From the NCBI GenBank assembly GCA_037962975.1, contig CM075669.1:244751351-244815350 (forward strand): a stretch of DNA of 64,000 nt, given 5' to 3'. The notes below the pieces were generated by a model. That model was not told the DNA's origin. It saw nothing but the letters and a program-made list of their open reading frames with translations, and did not search any database. The position numbers and the translations under genes were made by a program. Positions 25,772 to 34,872 of the stretch are shown one piece after another. Position 1 is the stretch's first letter, and each line of letters begins with the position of its first letter. Source of the stretch: Clitoria ternatea. Lineage: Eukaryota > Streptophyta > Magnoliopsida > Fabales > Fabaceae.

Positions 25772-26997
25772 GATATGGTTTTGAATGTTTATCAACCGAA
25801 TTAACCGTACCTGACCGGACTATTATACTTTAAGTCTTTTAATTTATATTATTATTTTATTTTAATTATACTTTAAGTTTTTTATCTTATGATTATATGA
25901 TATATATATATATAGTACATGTTATAATAATGTAATAGACATTAAATCATTTTTCTATCGGATTGATAAGGAAAATGTGTAAAAAAAGTTTAAAAAATAA
26001 ATTTTGACCACAAAAAAGATTCAATTTATTATAAGATTAAATCGAAATTAACCGTCCAAACTTAATCGTAACTATTCAACCGAAACTCGATCAAACCGTA
26101 AGGTCATTTGGTCGGGTTTGGTTGGAAATAAGTTACTTTGGGTTAACATTGGTTGAGGTATTCATCAACCGAACTCACCCAAACCCGACCGACGATCACC
26201 CCTAGCTAAAACAAATCAGAAATCCTCACTTGTAGGCTGTTACAAATAATTATGATTATAGATTATTTTAATAAGTGTTAATGGATATAATCAATTATAA
26301 TTTTAATTCATTGTTATATATGTTTGGATAAATTGGCTAGAAACTAATTCATTGAGATTATTTAAAACAGTATATAATTTATAATAAAATTTTAAAAAAA
26401 ATGTATGAGATTCCTTGTAATGGTTAGATATATATATATATATATAAGTAATTAATAAAAAAATTGACTGAAGAATAATTTACTGAGTTATAATTATAAT
26501 TATAATCTATAATCTATTTTTAATTGTAATTTGTTATTTGCAAAAGTTGTTATTTGGTGGTTGAGATTGTTCATTGTATTGTTCACATGGTGGTTCTAAG
26601 ATTTTATTTCGTTGTTTTTTTATTTGTTACTTTGCCTTCATTGTTTTTTCTTTGATCTATCTTAATTTTCCGTCACTAATGAAACCAATGTTTTATTACA
26701 TAACTCTATCTGTCTGTTTCCTTTCGTGCGAGGTGTCATCTCTATTAATGAATGTTTGTTTCCACATCAACAGTCATCTTTCAGTCAAGGCACCACTTAT
26801 TAATCACCTTTGTCAAAACGAACTATCTAATAAAATGAAAGTTATTTTGTTATTAAAATTAACACCAATATAATACCATGTGACTTTCTAAATAAGTTTA
26901 ACATAATTTAAATGAAAATTTATCTTTTATTATTTTTTATCATCTACAATATTGCATAAATTAAACAAACTATTATTTTATTTATCTTCTAGATTTT
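25772..26997. other. intergenic left of the complete Tat element
   Basis: No gene. Positions 25780-26215 hold repeated CAACCGAA/ACCCGACC words, probably an old repeat. Positions 26241-26535 have imperfect inverted ends with TATAGATTAT and could be a MITE. 26574-26873 is open on the plus strand but has no recognisable domain. Confidence 0.5.
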
Positions 26998-27002
26998 AAA
27001 AT

Positions 27003-27735
27003 TGATCCGGTCTCAATACCGGTATCCGATCTGCTATACATATTTCAACGTCTTTGATAAGACATCTACGTGTAACCGGTGTCATCGGTATACATCCGGA
27101 CTGTAATTCCGTATCAGGCGTTCTCCCTATACCGGTTATCCAGGATAACACCATGACATCGGATAATACACACGTCACTGTGCAAAAGACAAGGATTGTT
27201 GCTACAGGGATCGATCAATAATTCCCTGCACTACGAGCCAAATTCTGCTCACGGGAATGGTCAACTTGTTCCCTAATCCTAGTCTACATTCTCTATGCTC
27301 AATATAAAATAGCCACTTGACCCAATCATGCAGGTAAGTGCGCAATATAATAATGCTAATGGGAGTTGGTGGTTCCCCACCAACGAGTCCTCGTTAATCG
27401 AGCCAATCAGGTATATGAACTAACTTCATGATTGAAGTGAGGGATCTTCATCTTCAGCTCTTTTACGACTGATTATTCTCTAAATACATTCCTTACTTGG
27501 AATATAATCACTGACTTGAGCGTCGGAGAATCTTTGCAGGTGACACCACCATTCGCCCACTTCAACGCGTTAGGTCGGTGTGAAGGATCTCCAGGACGCC
27601 CAATCCGCTCTCCTCATTCAGGGACAACGGATACACACATCGGATACACATACATCCGGTCTACTAGACGGTATTGACATACTATTCGTGACTGGCTTGA
27701 GATCGGATCTATTGACCCCGGTCTAGGACAGATCA
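27003..27735 (+). repeat. 5' LTR of complete Tat element
   Basis: TGATCCGG ... CAGATCA, 733 bp. It has a TATAAAAT box at 27303-27310 and a perfect hairpin GTTGGTGG-TTCC-CCACCAAC at 27365-27384, about 30 bp beyond the expected transcription start. Confidence 0.96.
27303..27310 (+). promoter_or_regulatory. LTR TATA box (sense promoter)
   Basis: TATAAAAT within the LTR; transcription would start near 27335. The box is conserved in the LTRs at 4470 and 42561. Confidence 0.6.
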
Positions 27736-27755
27736 TTGGCACGCCCAGTGGGACT
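27736..27755 (+). other. primer-binding region
   Basis: TTGGCACGCCCAGTGGGAC follows the LTR end directly, the usual place and style of a Tat-type primer-binding site. I do not assign the tRNA. Confidence 0.5.
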
Positions 27756-27800
27756 CGATAAAGTTATTCCCATATCCTTTGACAGAGCAGGTAATCCACA

Positions 27801-28109
27801 ATGGAAGGCGAAGCACAAGACTTCATGGAGAATCAAGCTGAAGGCAGAGCCAATCCTAACGCTTTCAGAAAACTCAACTTTGATTCTCGTGGGGGCAGCT
27901 CGAAGAAGATAGTAACTGTATCTGATCCTGATCCTCGCGATGAGTTGATCAAACAACTTCAGAGGGAACTCGCGGAATTGCGAAGAGAAAAAAGGCAAAG
28001 CGAGGGTAAAGAATCATCTCGCACGCGAAACACTCCCCACACGACTGATGGCGAAAAGTCCACCACTCTTCAGTACTCAAATATCCCTACATTTGAGGGG
28101 GGAGAATAG
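27801..28109 (+). CDS. gag N-terminal segment, ended by in-frame TAG
   Basis: The ATG at 27801 opens the gag-pol frame. 102 codons encode a polar, charged segment with a short coiled-coil stretch (ELIKQLQRELAELRREK). TAG at 28107-28109 then stops it. The frame continues unchanged immediately after the stop, so this is the amino end of gag and not a separate gene. The stop lies far from the gag-pol border, so a nonsense mutation is more likely than a regulatory readthrough site. Confidence 0.85.
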   Translation: MEGEAQDFMENQAEGRANPNAFRKLNFDSRGGSSKKIVTVSDPDPRDELIKQLQRELAELRREKRQSEGKESSRTRNTPHTTDGEKSTTLQYSNIPTFEGGE

Positions 28110-31100
28110 ACTCGCAATTCTGAGGATGCAGCTTCCCGAAAGAAGAGAGATTCAACAACAGCACCCCCCTTGTCCTACAATCTGAAAGTTCCTTTTTCAA
28201 GGAGACTTATGGGCATCAGCATCCCCAAGCACCTTCAAACTACTCAACCACTTTCCATCGGAAAGTATAATGGTGAAACTGATCCAACTAAGCACCTGGA
28301 TGCTTATGTGTTTGAAGCCATGTATTTGGGGGCTGATGAAGACGTGATGTGCCGAATGTTCCCTCGAACATTGTCTGAGGAGGCCCTCGGGTGGTTTAAA
28401 GGCTTGCCTTCTGGATCCATAGATTCTTGGACGGAAATGGCAGCTGCCTTTGAAACCCACTTTGTCATCTCCAGAGACGTACCCAAGACGTCTCATACCT
28501 TGGCTCAGATTAAGCAAGGTGAAACAGAGGGCTTAAAAGATTTTTTGAAGAGGTTTTATAAGGAAGCAGCCCTGGTTCCTAACCTCACAGAATCTATCAA
28601 GCTGCATATCGTAATTGAGGCATTGCAGCCTGGATCAGCTTTCGCTCTTTCATTAGCAAAGAGCCCCCCAGCAACTTTTGAGGAGTTCAGGAAAAAAGCC
28701 TCAAAGTATGTGAGCATAGAAATGCACTTGGAGGCAATGGCTGCAAAGAAAAAGCCACCAACACCATCTCCCCAAACCCAGAAGGGTAAGGAGAAGACAA
28801 GGTCAGAACGCATGGAGAGGCCATTCATCAATCCTAAGGTGGATAACCACCCTCCTCGACCTCGAGAAAGGCATGTCAATTCCTTCAGCCATTATGCACA
28901 GTTATCTGCCAGACCATCTCAGATTTTGAGAGAGGTCGGATGGCCAGTTTTCAGCACATATGGCATCAGGAGACCAGCCCCTATGAAAAGACCAGGAAAT
29001 TCACGTAAGTACTGTGATTTTCATGAGCAAAATGGTCATTCCACTGATGAATGCCAAGCTCTAAAGAACGCGGTTGAGACGCTAATTAGAGAAGGCAAAT
29101 TGAAGCAATACCTGTTCAAAGAAAAATCCTTTGACAGGGCAGAACGGAATGAGAAAAGAGAAAGAGATCCAGACGATGGGGATGACAATAATCCCAGTCC
29201 GGTTCAAAAGTTCTCTGCTGCAGAGAAGCAAAAAGGTGTGATGACCGATAATGCAGCACAGAAAGACAGCATGCCCCAGCAACAACGTCAGGGCCGACGT
29301 GAAGTTATTGACATGATTGCTGGAGGGTTCGCTGGAGGAGGAGCTTCAATTACAGCCCGTAAGAATCATCATAGAATGATTCTATCTGTGCAAGGGAAAG
29401 TCAAGGACAATCGCCCTTACAGAGGAGGGAATGAGGCTCCCACAATCTCTTTCTCTGATGAGGATTTTGGCCCAACCATTCCTGGTGGTGACGATGCTGT
29501 AGTCATCACTGCTGTGATCGCCAACAAGGACGTCCGAAGAATCCTTGTTGACCAGGGAAGTTCCTGCGATGTTATTTTTTATAATTGCTTTGAAAGAATG
29601 GGTTTTAAAGACTCAGACTTACAGCCTTACACGCAGGAACTAACAGCTTTCAATGGCGCAAAGCAACTAACTAGAGGGTATCTTGATACCCTTATCTCGT
29701 TTGAAGGCGAGCCAGGAGACAGGACGGTTAGGTCTCGGGTGTTAGTGATTGATGTCAAATCACCATTTAATGGCATCATAGGCCGTCCTACTCTGAATGC
29801 AATGGAGGCAGTTGTATCAACCCCACATCTCCTTATCAAGTTCATTGACAAGGATAATGCTGTGTCATCTATCCGGGGTGATCAAGAGATGGCTAGGTAC
29901 TGCTACAACCTTAGCCTCAACATGACAAAGCTAGACGCCTCCAATAAAAAGAGGAAACTTAATGATGCTGGAACATCGGCTGGATCTGTAAGTCTTGTCG
30001 ACCTGGATCCTAGAGCGGATTTGAACATTGATCCGTTCAACCCATCAAAGCCCACACCGGATGGAAGTTCCAGGGACATCATCTTGGGAGATTCTCCAGA
30101 AAAGATCACCCATATCAATGACAAGCTAGATACTGAAATAGAGCAGCGACTGCTGGCTCTCTTGCAAGAGTTTAAAGACCTCTTTGCATGGACTGCGGCC
30201 GATATGCCAGGCATAGACCCTGAATTCTGCTGCCATAAACTTTCCGTCTATCCAGAGACGAAACCCGTGGCCCAAAAGAAAAGACGATTGGGCCTAGAGA
30301 AACAGAAGGCAGCTTGCCAGCAAACTGAGGAGTTGCTGAAGGCCGGATTTATCAGGGAGATCCGATATTCCTCTTGGCTTTCGAATGTGGTGATGGTCCC
30401 TAAATCCAATGGTAAATGGAGAATGTGCATTGATTACGTAGACCTTAACCACTGCTGTCCAAAAGATCCTTATCCTCTTCCTAATATAGATCGGATGGTG
30501 GATGATTCCTCTGGTTACCAATACTTGAGCTTCATGGACGCTTATTCTGGTTACAACCAAATTCCGATGTGCGAAGAGGATCAAGAGAAGACAGCCTTCA
30601 TAAATGATCGTGGTGTCTTTTGCTATACAGTCATGCCCTTTGGCCTGAAAAACGCTGGGGCGACATATCAGCGCATGATCAACAAGGTTTTCGAAGGTAT
30701 GCACACCAAACTTGTTGAAGTATACATTGACGACATAATAGCAAAGACACCGGTTGGTGGCGATCATATTGACGACCTACGCCAAGTATTCACCCGTTTG
30801 AGACAATTTAACATGAGGCTGAACCCAATGAAGTGCACATTTGCGGTCCCTGCTGGGAAGTTTTTGGGTTTTATGTTAACTCAACGTGGTATTGAAGCCA
30901 ATCCAGGGAAGTGCCAAACGATTCTAGACATGCAGAGTCCTAAGAATCTCAAAGAAGTCCAGTCCCTGAATGGCAATGTAGCAGCTTTGGCACGATTCAT
31001 GCCGAAGATGGCTCACAGGTCGCTCCCCCTGTTCAAAATACTGAAAAAGTCCAAGAAATTCGAGTGGGGACAGGAACAAGAAAAAGCTTTCCAAGAGCTT

Positions 31101-32309
31101 AAGGAGGTGTTGTCCAAACCTCCCATTCTCACAAAGCCTGACCCCGAAGACACACTCATTCTGTACTTGGCTATTTCAGATGAAGCTTTGGGCGTTGCCT
31201 TGATAAAAGAAACTCCTGAGGGACAAAGACCGGTCTATTTCACTAGCAAAACCTTGCAAGGTGCTGAGATCCGGTATCAGAAAATTGAAAAGGCCGCCCT
31301 CGCTGTTGTTTGGGCTTCACGACGGTTGCGCCCGTACTTTCATGCCCATCCAATCGTAGTGAGAACGGATTTGCCACTCCGTTCTGTCTTATTCAAGCCC
31401 GATCTCGCTGGGAGGATGATCAAATGGTCTATTGAACTCTCTGAGTTTGATATATCCTATGAACCCCGCAGCGCCATTAAAGCTCAAGTCCTTGCTGACT
31501 TTATTGTGGAAATGACAGGGACGGATCCAGATTACCCTCGAGTCCATTGGACCATTTACGTTGATGGTTCATCAAACCAAAGAGGCTCTGGAGCAGGTGT
31601 AGTCCTCGAAAGTGACGACGGAGTACACCTGGAGATCTCCCTTCGTTTCAATTTCAAAACATCCAACAACCAAGCTGAGTACGAAGCTTGCTTGGCCGGG
31701 CTAAGAGCTGCAATTGACATCGGAGCTTCTGAGGCGACACTTTGCAGCGATTCACAGCTGGTGATTTCGCAGATCTTAGGAGATTATCAAGCTCGCGAAC
31801 CTCAACTCCAATTATACTTGAACTGTGTCAAGGAGTTGACTGAGAAATTCTCAAAGGTGGAGTTCAAGCATGTTCCACGTGAAGAGAATACGAGAGCGGA
31901 TATACTCTCCAGGTTAGCAAGCACTAAACGACCAGGTAGCACCACTACGCTGGTTCAAAGCACGCTAACGTCGCCCAGCATTCCTCTTTTCCCTTCTCTA
32001 AACGCTATAATGACTGACTCCCTTTACGGAGATACATGGATGGCTCCTTACATCCGTTATTTGGCTGATGGACAACTACCCACAGATGAGAAGGAAAAGA
32101 CGAGGTTAAGGAGAGAATTACCGTATTTCACTATGATTGATGGTAATCTCTACAGAAGGGCACTCTCTGTGCCCTATTTGATTTGTCTCAAAGAGGATGA
32201 GGTGCAAGGTGTAATGGAGGAAGTGCATGGAGGACAAAGTGGACACCACGCCGGAGGAAGAAGCTTAATGCGAAAAATCCTCAGAGCTGGATACTGTGGC
32301 CCACAATGA
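28110..32309 (+). CDS. gag-protease-RT-RNase H-RNase H-integrase N-terminus (Tat polyprotein)
   Basis: One long frame after the gag stop. Domains in order, counted from 28170: retrotransposon gag (about 45-180), a CHHC zinc knuckle CDFHEQNGHSTDEC (about 281-294), aspartic protease with DQGSS (about 461), reverse transcriptase with YIDDI (about 851), first RNase H (about 1000-1100), second RNase H with YVDGSS, NNQAEYEA, CSDSQL and TRADILSRL (about 1127-1250), then the HH half of the integrase zinc finger (EVHGGQSGHH). The frame ends at TGA 32307-32309, just before the CC half of the finger, because one base is missing near 32295. Two RNase H domains are typical of Tat. It makes the particle core and copies RNA into DNA. 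Confidence 0.9.
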   Translation, partial: TRNSEDAASRKKRDSTTAPPLSYNLKVPFSRRLMGISIPKHLQTTQPLSIGKYNGETDPTKHLDAYVFEAMYLGADEDVMCRMFPRTLSEEALGWFKGLPSGSIDSWTEMAAAFETHFVISRDVPKTSHTLAQIKQGETEGLKDFLKRFYKEAALVPNLTESIKLHIVIEALQPGSAFALSLAKSPPATFEEFRKKASKYVSIEMHLEAMAAKKKPPTPSPQTQKGKEKTRSERMERPFINPKVDNHPPRPRERHVNSFSHYAQLSARPSQILREVGWPVFSTYGIRRPAPMKRPGNSRKYCDFHEQNGHSTDECQALKNAVETLIREGKLKQYLFKEKSFDRAERNEKRERDPDDGDDNNPSPVQKFSAAEKQKGVMTDNAAQKDSMPQQQRQGRREVIDMIAGGFAGGGASITARKNHHRMILSVQGKVKDNRPYRGGNEAPTISFSDEDFGPTIPGGDDAVVITAVIANKDVRRILVDQGSSCDVIFYNCFERMGFKDSDLQPYTQELTAFNGAKQLTRGYLDTLISFEGEPGDRTVRSRVLVIDVKSPFNGIIGRPTLNAMEAVVSTPHLLIKFIDKDNAVSSIRGDQEMARYCYNLSLNMTKLDASNKKRKLNDAGTSAGSVSLVDLDPRADLNIDPFNPSKPTPDGSSRDIILGDSPEKITHINDKLDTEIEQRLLALLQEFKDLFAWTAADMPGIDPEFCCHKLSVYPETKPVAQKKRRLGLEKQKAACQQTEELLKAGFIREIRYSSWLSNVVMVPKSNGKWRMCIDYVDLNHCCPKDPYPLPNIDRMVDDSSGYQYLSFMDAYSGYNQIPMCEEDQEKTAFINDRGVFCYTVMPFGLKNAGATYQRMINKVFEGMHTKLVEVYIDDIIAKTPVGGDHIDDLRQVFTRLRQFNMRLNPMKCTFAVPAGKFLGFMLTQRGIEANPGKCQTILDMQSPKNLKEVQSLNGNVAALARFMPKMAHRSLPLFKILKKSKKFEWGQEQEKAFQELKEVLSKPPILTKPDPEDTLILYLAISDEALGVALIKETPEGQRPVYFTSKTLQGAEIRYQKIEKAALAVVWASRRLRPYFHAHPIVVRTDLPLRSVLFKPDLAGRMIKWSIELSEFDISYEPRSAIKAQVLADFIVEMTGTDPDYPRVHWTIYVDGSSNQRGSGAGVVLESDDGVHLEISLRFNFKTSNNQAEYEACLAGLRAAIDIGASEATLCSDSQLVISQILGDYQAREPQLQLYLNCVKELTEKFSKVEFKHVPREENTRADILSRLASTKRPGSTTTLVQSTLTSPSIPLFPSLNAIMTDSLYGDTWMAPYIRYLADGQLPTDEKEKTRLRRELPYFTMIDGNLYRRALSVPYLICLKEDEVQGVMEEVHGGQSGHHAGGRSLMRKILRAGYCGPQ

Positions 32310-33271
32310 AGCAAGACTCCATTGACTTCGTCAAAAAATGCGACGCTTGCCAAAAATTCTCTAACCTACACCACACACCGGCGGAAGAACTCTTCACATC
32401 CGCTGTTCCATGGCCCTTCTATCAATGGGGTTTGGATATTCTGGGCCCCTTTCCAACTGCTCCTGGGGGCATCAAATATCTCATTGTGGGGGTCGATTAT
32501 TTCACTAAGTGGATAGAAGCAGAGCCGGTGGTGCATATTACTTCAGCCCGAACTCGTCGTTTCATGTATGAAAACATCATAACACGGTTCGGGGTCCCAG
32601 CACGGATTGTCACAGATAATGGCACCCAGTTCACGGATAGAAAATTCACAGATTTACTTGAAGGGTTAGGAATAACCCAAATATTCTCATCCGTCGAACA
32701 TCCCCAAACTAATGGTCAAGCTGAAGTGGCCAACAGGGAAGTGCTGAAGGGACTAAAGAAACGCCTTGGTGAAGCCAAGGGCGGATGGACAGACCAGCTG
32801 TGTCATGTCCTATGGGCATATCGGACAACGCCTCATTCATCCACCAATGAATCCCCATATCGCCTAACATACGGGGTCGAGGCAATGATACCTGTGGAAC
32901 TGCAAATTGCTTCCACAAGGGTTAAGTACTTCTCTGAAGAAACCAACAATGCTAACTTGGCATCCGAAATAGATGTCATACAAGAACTCAGAGAAGACGC
33001 TTTCATCAGAGATCAAGCCATCAAAGCCAAAGTTGCTCTCCGGTACAACAAACGAGTCCAATCAAGGACTTTCAACGTTGGAGATTTGGTTTTGAGGAAA
33101 GCAAGTATAGGGAATAAATTCGCCCATCAAGGCAAACTAGCCCCAAACTGGGAAGGCCCATACAGGGTATCCGAAGTTACTGGCAAAGGCTCTTACCGCC
33201 TTGAAAACCTTGATGGCACTCCTATCCGAAATAAATGGAACACCCAAAACTTGCGCATCTACTATAGCTAG
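32306..33271 (+). CDS. integrase core of the Tat polyprotein (frameshifted from upstream pol)
   Basis: 321 codons in a different frame from the upstream pol segment. It starts with the CC half of the zinc finger (CDACQKF). Next comes the DDE catalytic core: D in GLDILGPFP, D in IVTDNGTQFTD, E in EHPQTNGQAEVANRE. The C-terminal GPY-type module (NWEGPYRV) follows. The ATG at 32306 is internal to the ancestral protein, not a true start. The break between HH and CC means no complete integrase is made without frameshifting. All three catalytic residues remain. Confidence 0.88.
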   Translation: MKQDSIDFVKKCDACQKFSNLHHTPAEELFTSAVPWPFYQWGLDILGPFPTAPGGIKYLIVGVDYFTKWIEAEPVVHITSARTRRFMYENIITRFGVPARIVTDNGTQFTDRKFTDLLEGLGITQIFSSVEHPQTNGQAEVANREVLKGLKKRLGEAKGGWTDQLCHVLWAYRTTPHSSTNESPYRLTYGVEAMIPVELQIASTRVKYFSEETNNANLASEIDVIQELREDAFIRDQAIKAKVALRYNKRVQSRTFNVGDLVLRKASIGNKFAHQGKLAPNWEGPYRVSEVTGKGSYRLENLDGTPIRNKWNTQNLRIYYS

Positions 33272-33441
33272 CTGTTGGAACCATCTACACTCACCTTGGA
33301 TTGAATACTGGAGAATTTATTTTCACAGCTACGCTCTCCTTGTAATTCTTATTTTTGATTTAATAAGAATCTCTCATAACGATTTAACTCTTTCGAGTTT
33401 TTCTTATGCTGTGATTTTCAGTTTATCCGGTGTACAGAAGC

Positions 33442-33582
33442 ATATTCAGGACGGATGATCTCAGCTACGTATTCTGTAGTTGACGATGTAACTCCTCGAA
33501 TATGCGCAACGCACAAGAACATACTCAGGACGGATGATCTCAATTACCCATTCGGTAATTGACGATGTAACTCCTCGAGTGT
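33442..33582. repeat. two hairpin-repeat units (module A)
   Basis: Units at 33442-33503 and 33521-33582, period 79. They share the core of the arrays at 121 and 38162 but have longer perfect stems. The outer stems are ATATTC/GAATAT and ATACTC/GAGTGT, each continued by AGGA/TCCT. The inner stems are TCAGCTAC/GTAGTTGA and TCAATTAC/GTAATTGA. Most differences between the two are paired or make G-T pairs. Confidence 0.85.
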
Positions 33583-33589
33583 GTCTAAG

Positions 33590-34230
33590 CATTGAAGGCC
33601 CAGATTGTAGGATTAAACCGAACTCTGGGTACGGTTAGTAAGTTTGGCTGAACACCGGTGAAGGCTCAGATTGTAGGATTAAACCGAACTCTGAGTACGA
33701 CTAGTAGGATTAACCGAACGTCGGTGAAGACCTGAGTTGTAGGATTAAACCGAACCTCAGGGCATGGGTTGTAGGGCTGGTCCTTCTTCAAGGCCACAAA
33801 CCGAACCCCATTCGAAGACTACATGGGTTGTAGGGCAGGTCCTTCTTCAAGGCCACAAACCGAACCCCATTCGAAGACTACATGGGTTGTAGGGCTGGTC
33901 CTTCTTCAAGGCCACAAACCGAACCCCATGCGAAGGCTTGGGCGCAGTAAGCTGGTTCCTCTTCAAGACCACGCTGAACCCCAAGTGACGGGCGCAGTAG
34001 GTTCAGGATTAGCCCTGATCTGAACCCCGTATCGAAGGCTCGGATTGTAGGATTAAACCGAACTCTGAGTACGACTAGTAGGATTAACCGAACGTCGGTG
34101 AAGAATCGTTATTGGGTAAAACCAAAGATCAATTGAAGAACGGCTAGTAGGATTCAACCGAACGCCAAATATGACATGGACAGTAGGATCAAACCGAACT
34201 CCAAACACAACAAGTAAGTTATACCGAACT
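33590..34230. repeat. tandem repeats rich in CCGAAC words
   Basis: Irregular units with TAGGATTAAACCGAACTC fill 33600-33760 and 34030-34225. Three 59-bp units starting CATGGGTTGTAGGG lie at 33763, 33822 and 33881. Tandem repeats between pol and the 3' LTR are known in Tat/Ogre elements and can seed satellites. Confidence 0.85.
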
Positions 34231-34872
34231 CCAGATTAACACTCTCTTATGAAGTCCTTTATTTGGAAGTTTTATAGCTTATAATTCTGAGTCATCAATT
34301 CTTCAATTGAGACCTAACTCATAAAGTCCGACACAAACAATTCACTCGGGTACGCCACAATCTAAGGCATATTCACCCGAAATCTCACAGTCGGAAATAT
34401 TTGAAGAGGAGTTTCTATTTTAAATTCTCACTCTCAAGAACTCTCACGTGAAAGTCTCACTCAGAGTTTGTTCAAAGATCACCCAATGATACTGGGGGAC
34501 AGCATCAACGGTTTAACGAATATCTTGAGGAATGAACTCTCGTCTAAACGATCTCACAATCATTCCCCTTAAGCCGTTCTTGTAACAATGATGTGTTCCC
34601 TGACAAGCGGTGATCTTATTGAGAAATCCATCTCACATGTATAAGTCCGGTATGGAGATTTTGTTTTACAAACCGATCTTCATTACTTAAATCCGGAATA
34701 ATACAATACACATGCAGTCACTCTATTAAAGTTGTTTTTCACTAAACAAGAATGGAGGTAAAAAACTCTTTTATTGATTCAATAAGAATTACAATTCGTG
34801 TAATAATCCGGAGCTGATCCCGGAACACAGCGAATTCGAATCAATAAAACAAAAAAGGAAACAAGGAAAGCG
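34231..34872. other. non-coding segment 3' of antisense gene A
   Basis: Contains the presumed 3' UTR of antisense copy A, including AATCCGGAGCTGATCCCGG (34805-34823). Its counterparts lie at 39242 (copy B) and 1213 (partial element). A run ACTGGGGGACA near 34490 resembles the sequence just before the 3' LTR. Confidence 0.5.

Noticed and set aside
28107..28109. Regulated stop readthrough in gag
   Set aside because: The stop is at codon 103 of gag, not at a gag-pol border, and one substitution explains it.
32280..32310. Programmed -1 frameshift in integrase
   Set aside because: The shift lies inside the zinc finger and no slippery heptamer is seen. A one-base deletion explains it more simply.
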